Below are positions 18,537 to 28,095 of a stretch of DNA of 64,000 bases, in pieces; the stretch's first letter is position 1, and each line of letters begins with the position of its first letter. The DNA lies in assembly GCF_024346995.1 (NCBI RefSeq), contig NZ_AP024887.1, forward strand, positions 1,364,001 through 1,428,000, read 5' to 3'. The translations under genes were made by a program, and so were the position numbers. This DNA comes from Vibrio palustris (GTDB taxonomy: Bacteria > Pseudomonadota > Gammaproteobacteria > Enterobacterales > Vibrionaceae). The notes under the pieces are model-generated. The model was not told the origin of the DNA. It ran no database searches and saw only the letters and a list, made by a program, of their open reading frames with translations.

Positions 18537-21500
18537 CTAAATATCATTTATGGCATTTTTTATGCGTTTATCTGATACCGGATAAGGTGTACCGAGTTGC
18601 TGCGCAAAATAACTGACGCGCAATTCTTCTATCATCCAACGGATTTCTTTCACTTTTTCTGGCACTTTCATTCCTTTTGGAATTTTATTCAACAACTCTT
18701 TGTAGTCGTTGGTGACAGATTCAATTTTAAGCATGTGCACGCGATCTTTATTGGGATCAATCGGCAATTTTTCCATTCTACGCTCAATGGCCTTCATATA
18801 GCGTAGAATATCTGGCAACCGTTGCCAGCCACATTCTGTCGCAAAGCCTTTAAATATCAAACTTTCTATTTGTGCTTTGATGTCTGAAAGTGCGAATGCC
18901 ATAGAAAAATCCACTTTCCCTTTCAAGCGTTTATTGATATTGAACGCCGTTGTTAGAATCGTTTCGACCTGCCTAGCAATATCAACCACCGTGTCACCTA
19001 GCTCACCACGTACATAGTCTTTTAACGCTTCAAATTGCTCAGGCTCCCACACAATGCCACCATGTTGCTCGATCAATTTATCAATACCACAGGCGATACA
19101 GTCATCAATCAAATCTAAGACTTTGCCATAAGGATTAAAATATAACCCAAGTTTGGATTTATTAGGTAAATGACTGTGTAAATATTTGACAGGAGATGGA
19201 ATATTTAACAAGACTAAACGTCGCTGCCCTTGACGCATGGCATCCACTTGCTCTTGCTCTGTCTCAAATAGCTTAATTTCTACACTGTCTTTTGTATCGA
19301 CAAGTGCCGGATAAGCTTTCACTTCAAAGCCACCACGTTTTTGCCGATATTCCTTAGGCAACGTACCAAACGACCAAGTCTGAAGATTCTGCTGTTCGAT
19401 ATCATCGTCCGCGACTTTCGACAATGTTTCTTGCACCTGTTCTTTCAAACTCTCTTTCAGTGCGTACAGATCGCCATTCTCTTTTAATTTTCGGCGACGA
19501 TGATCGACCGCTCGGAATGTGATTTTCAGATGGTCAGGGAGTTGATCCATATTCCAATCTTCCCGATTCACCTGTGCTCCCGTCATACGGCGCAGCTCTT
19601 TTTCTAGCGCGTCCAATAATGGCAGTTCCATTGGGGTCACGCGCGCTAAAAATGCATCAGCATAGTTTGGCGCAGGCACAAAGTTTTTGCGCAGTGTTTT
19701 CGGCAATGATTTGATCAATGCTGTCACCAATTCATGGCGTAACCCTGGGATTTGCCAATCAAACCCATGAGGCTCAATTTGGTTAAGAATCGGCAATGGG
19801 ATATGTACAGTGACACCGTCACTATCTTCACCTGGTTCAAATTGATAGCTCAACTTAAGCTTAATGCCGTTTTGATGCCAAAAGTTAGGATAATCTAACT
19901 CCGTAACGTGGCTAGCATCATTTTTGAACAGCATTTCTTTTTCAAAATTCAACAACTCAGGATTTTGCTGGCGCTCTTTTTTCCACCAGCTATCAAAATG
20001 ACGGCCCGATACCACTTCAGTACCAATGCGCTGGTCATAGAATTCAAACAGCTCATCATCATCAACCAGAATATCGCGACGACGCGATTTGTGCTCTAAT
20101 TCTTCGACTTCCATCAACAATGAGCGATTTTGTTTGAAGAAATCGTGCCGAGTTTCCCACTCACCTTCCACTAACGCACTACGAATGAAGAGCTCACGAC
20201 TAACCACGGGGTCAATGTTACTGTAGTTAACTAAGCGTTGTGTAACTAACGGAATACCAAATAACATGACTTTTTCATATGCCATGACCGTGGAGCGTTT
20301 TTTCGACCAATGAGGTTCACTGTAGCTACGTTTCACTAAGTGCCCCGCTAAGGATTCCACCCATTCAGGTTGAATTTTCGCAACTACACGCGCCCACAGC
20401 TTAGAGGTTTCAACCAATTCCGCCGACATCACCCATTTAGGTTGTTTTTTAAATAAACCAGATGCTGGGAATATATGAAAACGCGCATTACGTGCGCCTT
20501 GATATTCACTCTTTTCCTGATCTTTTAAACCGATATGAGAAAGTAAGCCGGTCAAGATAGCCGTATGCACGCTGTCGTAATTACCCGGCTCGCTATTGAG
20601 TTTGAAACCCATTTCTCGCGTTGCTTGCCGGAGTTGACTGTAGACATCTTGCCATTCACGAACACGCAGATAGTTCAAGTAATCTTGTTTACATTGACGG
20701 CGAAACTGATTGTTACTTAACTCTTTTTGCTGCTCTTGCAGATAATCCCACAAATTCACAAACGTTAAAAAATCCGACTCTTCATGAGCAAAACGACGGT
20801 GTTTTTCATCGGATGCTTGTTTTTTATCACTTGGGCGCTCGCGTGGATCTTGAATAGAAAGCGCGGCGGCAATAATCATGACATCTTTCAAACAGCCTAA
20901 CTGCGGCGCAGCCAATACCATACGGGCTAAGCGCGGATCGATGGGTAAGGCTGCTAATTGTCGACCTAACGGCGTTAACGTTTTGGTTTTACGTTCACCT
21001 TTGGTTTTTTCGCTGATGGCACCCAATTCATCCAACAAACGTACACCATCTTGAATGTTACGCTTGTCTGGGGCTTCAACAAATGGGAAGGCTTCAATGT
21101 CTCCGAGCCCTAAAGACGTCATTTGTAGAATGACTGACGCTAAGTTGGTGCGTAAAATTTCTGGATCGGTAAACTCTGGGCGAGATTCAAAATCTTCTTC
21201 GGAATACAAACGTACACAGATCCCCTCGGCAACTCGCCCACAACGACCTTTACGTTGATTGGCGCTCGCTTGAGAAATCGGTTCAATCGGCAAACGTTGC
21301 ACTTTAGTACGATAACTGTAGCGACTAATACGCGCCGTACCGGGATCAATCACATACTTAATTCCAGGAACAGTTAACGACGTCTCGGCAACGTTGGTAG
21401 CCAACACAATACGGCGACCAGTGTGGGATTGGAATATGCGGTTTTGCTCCGTTGCTGATAAACGAGCAAACAAAGGCACCACTTCTGTATCGCGGAGTTT

Positions 21501-22466
21501 GAGTTTATTCAATGCATCGGCAGTATCACGGATTTCCCGCTCTCCACTCATGAACACCAATATATCCCCCAGACCTTCATCTGAGAGCTCTTCGACGGCT
21601 TGTACAATACCTTCGAGCTGATCGCGATCACTTTCATCGTCTCCAGACAATGGTCGGTACCGCGTTTCTACCGGATAAGTTCGTCCAGAGACTTCAATAA
21701 TAGGGGCGTCATAAAAATGCTGTGAGAAACGTTCAGGATCAATGGTTGCCGAAGTAATAATCACTTTTAAGTCTGGACGACGTGGCAACAACTCTTTGAG
21801 GTAACCGAGAATAAAGTCGATATTCAAACTGCGTTCATGGGCTTCATCAATAATAATGGTGTCGTATTGATTTAAAAACCGATCGTTTTGAATCTCTGCC
21901 AGCAAAATACCATCAGTCATCAGCTTAATTTGCGTATCTGGCGAGACTTGATCGCTAAACCGAACTTTATAACCGACCACATCCCCTAGAGGGGTTTGCA
22001 TTTCTTCAGCAATTCGATTCGCAACCGAGCGTGCCGCCAAACGCCGGGGCTGAGTATGACCAATTAAGCCATGTTTCCCTCGGCCAAGCTCTGCACAAAT
22101 TTTCGGCAGCTGAGTGGTTTTACCTGAGCCGGTTTCACCCGCAACAATCACCACCTGATGATTGGCAATCGCATCAGCAATATCATCACGCTTTTGGCTA
22201 ACTGGTAATTGCTCGGGGTACTCAATGTGGATAGGCTTATTAAAGCGTTGCTGTACGACCATCATTGAACGAGCAATATCTTGGGCTATTTCATCAAATA
22301 CAGCGTTACGCGCTGCATCTTTTTTAATACGGCTCGCTCCGTTGATTCGTTTATTCAAACGAAAACGGTCTTTAATTAAACATTGTTGTAATGCTTTTTT
22401 CAGCGACTTAGCCGTATTAGCCTGTGCTTGAACAGGCGTATCTGAGTTGACTGGAGATTGAGTCAA
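18537..22466 (-). CDS. hrpA: ATP-dependent RNA helicase HrpA
   Basis: DEAH-box helicase of 1309 residues, near E. coli HrpA (about 1300), which rescues stalled ribosomes and processes mRNA. Motifs: Walker A VAGETGSGKTTQLPKIC, DEAH in IIIDEAHERSLNIDF, SATIDPERF, ATNVAETSLTVPGI and the QRKGRCGRVAEG motif VI, then a long C-terminal HrpA-specific half. The likely start is TTG at 22466, with AGGA seven bases ahead. It stands alone and diverges from azoR. Confidence 0.95.
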   Translation of the reverse strand: MTQSPVNSDTPVQAQANTAKSLKKALQQCLIKDRFRLNKRINGASRIKKDAARNAVFDEIAQDIARSMMVVQQRFNKPIHIEYPEQLPVSQKRDDIADAIANHQVVIVAGETGSGKTTQLPKICAELGRGKHGLIGHTQPRRLAARSVANRIAEEMQTPLGDVVGYKVRFSDQVSPDTQIKLMTDGILLAEIQNDRFLNQYDTIIIDEAHERSLNIDFILGYLKELLPRRPDLKVIITSATIDPERFSQHFYDAPIIEVSGRTYPVETRYRPLSGDDESDRDQLEGIVQAVEELSDEGLGDILVFMSGEREIRDTADALNKLKLRDTEVVPLFARLSATEQNRIFQSHTGRRIVLATNVAETSLTVPGIKYVIDPGTARISRYSYRTKVQRLPIEPISQASANQRKGRCGRVAEGICVRLYSEEDFESRPEFTDPEILRTNLASVILQMTSLGLGDIEAFPFVEAPDKRNIQDGVRLLDELGAISEKTKGERKTKTLTPLGRQLAALPIDPRLARMVLAAPQLGCLKDVMIIAAALSIQDPRERPSDKKQASDEKHRRFAHEESDFLTFVNLWDYLQEQQKELSNNQFRRQCKQDYLNYLRVREWQDVYSQLRQATREMGFKLNSEPGNYDSVHTAILTGLLSHIGLKDQEKSEYQGARNARFHIFPASGLFKKQPKWVMSAELVETSKLWARVVAKIQPEWVESLAGHLVKRSYSEPHWSKKRSTVMAYEKVMLFGIPLVTQRLVNYSNIDPVVSRELFIRSALVEGEWETRHDFFKQNRSLLMEVEELEHKSRRRDILVDDDELFEFYDQRIGTEVVSGRHFDSWWKKERQQNPELLNFEKEMLFKNDASHVTELDYPNFWHQNGIKLKLSYQFEPGEDSDGVTVHIPLPILNQIEPHGFDWQIPGLRHELVTALIKSLPKTLRKNFVPAPNYADAFLARVTPMELPLLDALEKELRRMTGAQVNREDWNMDQLPDHLKITFRAVDHRRRKLKENGDLYALKESLKEQVQETLSKVADDDIEQQNLQTWSFGTLPKEYRQKRGGFEVKAYPALVDTKDSVEIKLFETEQEQVDAMRQGQRRLVLLNIPSPVKYLHSHLPNKSKLGLYFNPYGKVLDLIDDCIACGIDKLIEQHGGIVWEPEQFEALKDYVRGELGDTVVDIARQVETILTTAFNINKRLKGKVDFSMAFALSDIKAQIESLIFKGFATECGWQRLPDILRYMKAIERRMEKLPIDPNKDRVHMLKIESVTNDYKELLNKIPKGMKVPEKVKEIRWMIEELRVSYFAQQLGTPYPVSDKRIKNAINDI

Positions 22467-22789
22467 AACGCGTCCTATTGATCATTGATATACAAAACTG
22501 CGCAAATTGTACCACAGACTAGTCACGTGAAAGCAATCTTCCCGTTGTGCGTACCCAGATTATTACGGTATATGCCCTCTCATTAGTGCTCATGAATAAC
22601 GTGATGTGCATATCTCAGAGAGTTGATTTACTTATCTTTTTGTTATGAAACGGCGGATAATACCTTTCATTCAAAAATTTTGAATAAGATAAGCAAGATT
22701 AACGACTGTTGCTGTTCGCGAGCAAACGCTAATATAGCCCTATTATCATGATTTGAAATCAACCATCACATTAAAGAAAGGATTACGGT
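22467..22789. other. Divergent hrpA/azoR promoter region
   Basis: 323 bases that must hold promoters for both genes. The only clear element is the azoR ribosome site AAAGGA just before 22790. I see no palindromic operator or open frame. Confidence 0.5.
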
Positions 22790-23386
22790 ATGTCTCGTAT
22801 TTTAGCTCTTAAATCTAGTATTCTTGGCGAATATTCTCAATCTAGCACGCTTCTTGACGAATACTTAGCTTCTGCCGAAGGCGCAGAAGTAACATTGCGT
22901 GACCTCGCCGCAGAACCTTTACCTGTACTAGATATGTCAATTGTTAGTGCGTTTGGCGCTGCAGGTAGTGACGAGATTACAGAAGAACAACAAGCGATTG
23001 TTAACCTTTCAGATACACTTATCGAAGAAGCCAAAGCAGCAGATACGATTGTTATTGCCGCTCCTATGTACAACTTCACTGTGCCAACGCAATTGAAAAA
23101 CTGGTTTGATCTTATTGCGCGTGCAGGCATTACGTTCAAATACACAGAAAACGGCGTTGAAGGTCTAGTTAAAGGCAAGAAAGCGGTTGTGATTACCACT
23201 CGTGGTGGTATCCACAAAGGGACAGAGCACGACATCGTTGAACCATACCTAAAAACAATTCTTGGCTTCATTGGTATCACTGATGTTGAATTCGCTTACG
23301 CTGAAGCGCTTGCAATGGGCGGCGAAAATCTAGCAAATGGCTTACAAACTGCAAAAGATGAGCTAAGCACATTAAAACTTGCTTAA
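22790..23386 (+). CDS. azoR: FMN-dependent NADH:azoreductase, AzoR
   Basis: Flavodoxin-like homodimeric reductase of quinones and azo compounds, 198 residues. It starts [19 protein letters not shown], the FMN phosphate loop. The motif [19 protein letters not shown] and the later [14 protein letters not shown] are typical of AzoR. It likely protects against thiol-reactive quinones. A good ribosome site precedes it and a terminator follows. Confidence 0.95.
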   Translation: MSRILALKSSILGEYSQSSTLLDEYLASAEGAEVTLRDLAAEPLPVLDMSIVSAFGAAGSDEITEEQQAIVNLSDTLIEEAKAADTIVIAAPMYNFTVPTQLKNWFDLIARAGITFKYTENGVEGLVKGKKAVVITTRGGIHKGTEHDIVEPYLKTILGFIGITDVEFAYAEALAMGGENLANGLQTAKDELSTLKLA

Positions 23387-23414
23387 TCATTGATTAACAC
23401 GTTCAATTGACTCT

Positions 23415-23443
23415 AAAAGCCATTCTCTGAATGGCTTTTTTTA
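23415..23443 (+). terminator. Terminator of azoR
   Basis: A 10-bp stem (23415-23424 with 23430-23439) ends in a run of seven T. Confidence 0.88.
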
Positions 23444-23580
23444 TTGATATGCTTATACTGTGCGTACGCCAAATTCTCGAGAATATCGTTGCAAAAATTT
23501 GCTCTTATAACACTTGAAGTTTATGTTTAAAGAGCACAAGACGAGCCCTCATCATTTTTCTCACTCAATAAGCGGATACC

Positions 23581-23943
23581 GTGAAAGCATCTCAACTTCT
23601 TAAGATTTTACATTCCATCCCTTTAGACCAAGATCCTGATGTGGTCACAGGTGAAGTATGGTTACCTGAACGCCTCACTCGCGGCAATCTTCATGAAGGC
23701 TTTTTGTTTCTCGATTTTGATAATGCGCCAGAAGAAGAACAAGGAGAAGAAGAAGGACGAGGATTTGTTGAGCACGAAGAAGCATTTATTCGCGAACAAT
23801 TGAATAAAATATTACAAGAAGACAGCGGACAAGACGAAAAAACTGAGGCATTATTAGCCATATTACTCATGGCTCACGAACATACCAGTTCTGAGTTTAT
23901 TGAGATGTTAGGGACTTTTAATGATGCAAAGGAAGCCCCGTAA
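23581..23943 (+). CDS. Conserved acidic protein of unknown function
   Basis: A 120-residue acidic protein starting at GTG. It opens MKASQLLKILHSIPLDQDPD, has a Glu-rich patch (EEEQGEEEGR) at about 57-66, and has helical ends. I do not recognise a family or active site. The stop is 22 bases before the PhoD-like gene, so the two are probably co-transcribed. Confidence 0.65.
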   Translation: MKASQLLKILHSIPLDQDPDVVTGEVWLPERLTRGNLHEGFLFLDFDNAPEEEQGEEEGRGFVEHEEAFIREQLNKILQEDSGQDEKTEALLAILLMAHEHTSSEFIEMLGTFNDAKEAP

Positions 23944-23965
23944 TTCTGAATCACGGAGGTGAGTA

Positions 23966-25876
23966 TTGTCGAGTTTATTCCAAGAAGAACCGCCTTTTTT
24001 ATTAGCAGGCCCAATATTGCGTCAGTGCACAACACAGTCTGTCGTTTTGTGGCTGGCAACCTCCAAACCAATATCTGGTTCAATCACTCTTTCTAACGCC
24101 ACAACGATACTGGTCACTCATCCACTAGAAGACTGCCAACACTATCAGATTGGTCAACACGCATGGATAACGCTGATTGAGCTCTCAGGAGAGTTCCCCG
24201 CTGAGCAGCGTTATACTTATACCGTTGAGACTCAATACGGTAATCTTACCGAGCAATACCCAAACTTACTCGCTCCCGGTGCAACCGAGCTCACATTTTA
24301 TCTTAGTGGCCGTGCTGATTATATTATGCATGGTTCTTGTCGCAATCCTCACGACCCATGTCGAGATGCATTGTTAACTGCCAGCCAATCCCTGATAAAT
24401 ACGCCTCCTGAGCAGCGGCCGCATTTAATTATGATGAGCGGCGATCAAATCTATGCTGATCATGTTGCAGGCGCCATGCTTGCTGCCATTCATACCGTTA
24501 TAGAGCAATTAGGACTCTATAACGAGGCGTTACCAGAGGCCATCGTACAAGATGGCGACGCACTGTATAGACACCCAATGTGTTATTACCATCGCAAGGG
24601 GATATTACCTGATTTCGATCCCACAGAATCACCGCTGAAAGGAACCAAACCTACCCCTGTGTTTACGTCGACGGATAACGATAATCACCTAATAACACTT
24701 GCAGAGTTTTGTGCGATGTATCTTTTAGTATGGTCAGATGTATTATGGCAACAATATGATTTGCTTAATGTCCATCAACATCAAAAAAAAGGCGCTTATC
24801 AATCTTTAGCGGACACATACCAATCAGAATGGCTGCGAGAAAGAGACATTCTCAGCGAGTTTGTCGCAGGCATTCCAGCCTTGCAAACAATTATGGCTCA
24901 TGTTCCGATTTATATGATTTTTGATGATCACGACGTCACCGATGATTGGAACCTGACCGACGGCTGGGAGTATGCGGCCAAGACTCACCTTTTTTCTCGT
25001 CGAATTGTTGGCAATGCCTTATTTAGCTATTGGTTATTTCAAGGTTGGGGCAATGCACCCGCTTCATTTGATAAGACGTTCCATCACCATGTAAATGCGT
25101 ATTGTCACACACCCAATTCAACCCATCATAACGCCATGGTGGATAACCTCTATGAATACAAACAATGGCATTACACCACAGAGACTACCCCCGCGATGGT
25201 AGTTCTTGATACCCGAACGCGGCGCTGGCAATCAGAATCGAATATGAACAAGCCGTCTGGCTTAATGGATTGGGAAGCGTTAATTGAACTTCAACAGGCT
25301 ATTGAAGATAAAGATAAAGTCATCATTGTATCGGCAGCACCTATGTTTGGGGTGAAATTTATTGAAGCGTTACAACGTGCGATGACTTGGCTTGGCAAGC
25401 CATTAATGGTGGATGCTGAAAACTGGATGTCACACCCAGGAAGCGCCAATACGCTGATCAACATTTTCACGCACAGTCGTACTCCCAGTAACTATGTCAT
25501 TCTCTCTGGGGATGTGCATTACTCTTTTGCCTATGATATAAAACTGCGTTCGCGTAACTCTAGTCCGAATATTTTTCAGATTACCTGTAGTGGCTTTAAA
25601 AACCAGTTTCCCGAGCCATTACTGACATTTTGTGATTATGCTGATGCGATTCTATACAGTCCTAATTCACCACTCAATAAACTGACGAAACGTAAGCGCT
25701 TAGAAATTCGCAAACGTCACCCGGCAGGCCATTCATTTCGACATCTGACCAATCACGCCGCCGTCGGTGAACTAAGATTAGATATAGAAGGTAAACCGAG
25801 TTATGTGGGAATTATGACCAATGATGGCCAACGAATTGAGTATCCCCCCACAGGGAGAAAACCCAGCAGGTCATAA
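23966..25876 (+). CDS. PhoD-like metallophosphatase
   Basis: 636-residue protein of the alkaline phosphatase D superfamily. Metal-site motifs in order are MHGSCRNPHDP, HLIMMSGDQIYADH, YMIFDDHDVTDDWN and VILSGDVHYSFAYDI. It lacks the twin-arginine signal of secreted PhoD enzymes, so it looks cytoplasmic. It starts at TTG 23966 with GGAGGT five bases ahead, which decides the start. The substrate is unknown (phosphodiester or phosphomonoester). Confidence 0.87.
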   Translation: MSSLFQEEPPFLLAGPILRQCTTQSVVLWLATSKPISGSITLSNATTILVTHPLEDCQHYQIGQHAWITLIELSGEFPAEQRYTYTVETQYGNLTEQYPNLLAPGATELTFYLSGRADYIMHGSCRNPHDPCRDALLTASQSLINTPPEQRPHLIMMSGDQIYADHVAGAMLAAIHTVIEQLGLYNEALPEAIVQDGDALYRHPMCYYHRKGILPDFDPTESPLKGTKPTPVFTSTDNDNHLITLAEFCAMYLLVWSDVLWQQYDLLNVHQHQKKGAYQSLADTYQSEWLRERDILSEFVAGIPALQTIMAHVPIYMIFDDHDVTDDWNLTDGWEYAAKTHLFSRRIVGNALFSYWLFQGWGNAPASFDKTFHHHVNAYCHTPNSTHHNAMVDNLYEYKQWHYTTETTPAMVVLDTRTRRWQSESNMNKPSGLMDWEALIELQQAIEDKDKVIIVSAAPMFGVKFIEALQRAMTWLGKPLMVDAENWMSHPGSANTLINIFTHSRTPSNYVILSGDVHYSFAYDIKLRSRNSSPNIFQITCSGFKNQFPEPLLTFCDYADAILYSPNSPLNKLTKRKRLEIRKRHPAGHSFRHLTNHAAVGELRLDIEGKPSYVGIMTNDGQRIEYPPTGRKPSRS

Positions 25877-25985
25877 TCACGTTAAAAACTGCATAACGAC
25901 ATTGAGAGAAACGCGCAAAGCCCTTATTTTATCAAAAGTATTTATTTCTTGAACGATATTTCAAACAGGCACAAGGTATACAATT

Positions 25986-26435
25986 ATGTTGAATTCCCTT
26001 ACGACACTTTTTAAACAGCTTCTTGAAGGGTCAGATGTAAACAAGCAAGATCAAAACCCACATCTTGCAATGGCTTGCCTGCTTGCAGAGGTATCCGGCG
26101 CAGATCACGATATTACGGCTGAAGAAGAACAAGCAAAGAAAGATTTACTCGCAAAGCTAACGGGATTAGAGACCGAACAAGCGGCGGGGCTAATCATAGA
26201 GGCTAATGAGCGAATCAAACAGTCTGCCTCGATTTACGAATTCACCAGCCAATTGCGAGAACTGTCACAACAAGCGCGCTTTGACGTAATTAAAGCCTTA
26301 TGGGAAGTTGCCCATGCTGATGGGGATATTGATCCACTCGAAGATGCCGTGATTCGTAAAGCGGCTGAGTTACTCTATGTCGAGCATAGTGAATTCATTC
26401 GCGCTAAACTTATGGTTGTTGACCATAAACAATAA
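25986..26435 (+). CDS. TerB-family protein
   Basis: A 149-residue all-helical protein of the TerB superfamily. It has the twin pattern ADHDITAEEEQAKKDLL and HADGDIDPLEDAVIRKAAELL, acidic turns that bind metal in TerB. There are no other ter genes nearby, so tellurite resistance should not be assumed; many Vibrio genomes carry such a single protein. Confidence 0.83.
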   Translation: MLNSLTTLFKQLLEGSDVNKQDQNPHLAMACLLAEVSGADHDITAEEEQAKKDLLAKLTGLETEQAAGLIIEANERIKQSASIYEFTSQLRELSQQARFDVIKALWEVAHADGDIDPLEDAVIRKAAELLYVEHSEFIRAKLMVVDHKQ

Positions 26436-26469
26436 AAAAAATGAAAGTACATGATCAGTGTACTTTCAT
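26434..26469 (-). terminator. Terminator of the exonuclease gene
   Basis: A 10-bp stem (26441-26450 with 26460-26469) is followed on the minus strand by eight T. It also overlaps the end of the plus-strand terB-like gene. Confidence 0.8.
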
Positions 26470-26598
26470 AAATACCAGTCAATCAATTTGTTATAATTAT
26501 TGCTACTCATATAATGCTACTCGTTTGAGTGCCTGATAAGTTACTGTTTGTTCGTTGCAATTTAATGATGGTAACAATTCATTTCAATGACAGATTGA

Positions 26599-27129
26599 TT
26601 ACAATATCGCCAGCGCCACTTTTGCCAAGTTATACGCATCGACATACCCACTGTGCTGGCGACCTTCCCAATCAATACCAAGCGCTTGTTGGGCATCACG
26701 ATGGCCAATGCGCTTTTCTTTCATACGATGCTGAATTCGGTATAACGTCGCAAGGTTCAAAAACTCTTTGAACGGCATATCTAGGCCTTTTCTCTCACAC
26801 TCTTCACGCAAAATCTCATCGTCCCGGCCCCAGGCTGCATAGATTTTTTTATTCCCACCGTAGTTTTTGATCATAGATTGCAATACCTCGCCCAATGGAC
26901 GACCTTGCTTTTCAATGGTACGCGGCGTGATACCGGTGAGTTCAACACAAAATTTTGAGACTTCATCATGTTCCGGTTTGACATAATATTGCGCGCGCTT
27001 CACGATATTACCAGATTTGAGATCCACCTCCGCCAAACCAATCTCGATGATCTCTCCTGTACGCCCGACTCCATTTTCATTCCAACAACACATTTCCAAA
27101 TCGAAACATACAACACGGTTATGATTCAT
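26599..27129 (-). CDS. DEDDh 3'-5' exonuclease (ERI1/KapD-like)
   Basis: A 176-residue single-domain exonuclease. The catalytic residues are seen as FDLEMCCW (D, E), AAWGRDDEIL (D) and HSGYVDAYNLAKV (H, D), giving the DEDDh set. The pattern is closer to ERI-1/KapD proteins than to DnaQ or RNase T. The substrate is probably RNA or DNA 3' ends. It diverges from the DUF2760-Hsp70 genes. Confidence 0.88.
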   Translation of the reverse strand: MNHNRVVCFDLEMCCWNENGVGRTGEIIEIGLAEVDLKSGNIVKRAQYYVKPEHDEVSKFCVELTGITPRTIEKQGRPLGEVLQSMIKNYGGNKKIYAAWGRDDEILREECERKGLDMPFKEFLNLATLYRIQHRMKEKRIGHRDAQQALGIDWEGRQHSGYVDAYNLAKVALAIL

Positions 27130-27462
27130 GAAGACTTAATCCTTTGTAACAATAAGACGGCGCCTAGTTTACCTGAGACCTTGCCTCTGAGCTACTCTGG
27201 ACACCACTTTGATATTTTTATTACTCAACATTGAAAATCGTTGTCATAAACATCAATTGTTGTCGATATATTGCTCTTACCAGTAATAATGGGTGTTTAA
27301 AAGTTCTGCTATCAACCCCATATCGTCAGTATATCGTGAATTTTTCCGCGCGTTAAACCCTAAATATGGTACTATCGGCGCAATTCTAAGTATTAAAATT
27401 AACCCCAATTGCCTCGGTGGCAGCCAAGCAACCGACAATGTAGATCTAATAGAGAATTTATA
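27130..27462. other. Divergent promoter region before the DUF2760-Hsp70 operon
   Basis: 333 bases without a gene. It contains a sigma-32-like promoter (listed separately) and otherwise no repeats that I can see. Confidence 0.5.
27295..27323 (+). promoter_or_regulatory. Sigma-32-like heat-shock promoter candidate
   Basis: GTTTAAA at 27295-27301, a 14-base spacer and CCCCATAT at 27316-27323. The -10 part fits the sigma-32 consensus CCCCATNT exactly; the -35 part matches CTTGAAA at five of seven positions. The downstream genes encode Hsp70-family proteins, which adds plausibility. Confidence 0.4.
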
Positions 27463-28095
27463 ATGAACTTCGATATAAACGCGATTCCTCAAACATTCGA
27501 TATGCTTCATGCTGGTTTAGCCGCGTCCACTATCGCTTTACTGATTTATGCCGTCACTCGTAAAACTAAAACCATAGAAAAAGTGGTCGAAAAACCAGTA
27601 GAGAAAATAGTTGAAGTCGAAAAGCCAGTCGAAAAAATAGTAGAAGTTGAGAAGATTGTTGAAGTTGAAAAAGAAGTAGAAAAAATTGTCGAGGTGGAAT
27701 CTAAGTTAACCACCGCGACAACTGATTCGGCGCTGCAACTGTTATCATTATTCCAACAAGAAGCACGCTTAATCGACTTTCTACAAGAAGATGTTGCACA
27801 GTTTAGCGATGAAGAAGTCGGCGCCGCAGCGCGTGTGATTCACTCAGGTGGTAAAAAAGTACTTGATGACTATCTTACATTGACCCCAGTGCGTAGCGAA
27901 GATGAAGATACCCGAATTGTGGTTGAGGAAGGCTTCAATCCGCAAGCCATTCGCTTAACAGGAAACGTAACCGGTCAAGCGCCGTTTAACGGAACATTGA
28001 TTCATAAAGGCTGGCAAGCGAGCGACGTCAACCTGCCAAAATTAGCAGAAAACTACGACGCTTCTATCGTGGCACCAGCGGAGGTAGAACTGTAA
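27463..28095 (+). CDS. DUF2760-family protein with a coiled-coil repeat
   Basis: 210 residues from the ATG at 27463. One N-terminal helix (about 15-31, HAGLAASTIALLIYAV) may anchor it in the membrane. A repeated coiled coil (37-80) and the DUF2760 domain (about 85-210, LLSLFQQEARLIDFLQEDVA) follow. It overlaps the first Hsp70 gene (the stop and the next ATG share one base), so it probably works with it, for example as a membrane-bound partner. Molecular function is unknown. Confidence 0.85.
   Translation: MNFDINAIPQTFDMLHAGLAASTIALLIYAVTRKTKTIEKVVEKPVEKIVEVEKPVEKIVEVEKIVEVEKEVEKIVEVESKLTTATTDSALQLLSLFQQEARLIDFLQEDVAQFSDEEVGAAARVIHSGGKKVLDDYLTLTPVRSEDEDTRIVVEEGFNPQAIRLTGNVTGQAPFNGTLIHKGWQASDVNLPKLAENYDASIVAPAEVEL
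27574..27702 (+). repeat. In-frame repeat encoding EKIVEVEK/EKPVEKIVEV units
   Basis: Residues ~38-80 of the DUF2760 protein are built from near-identical short units of Glu, Lys, Val, Ile and Pro. Such a tract can change length by slippage and forms a charged rod. Confidence 0.75.

Noticed and set aside
25986..26435. Tellurite-resistance operon.
   Set aside because: Only one TerB-like gene is present, with no terA, terC, terD or terZ homologues nearby.
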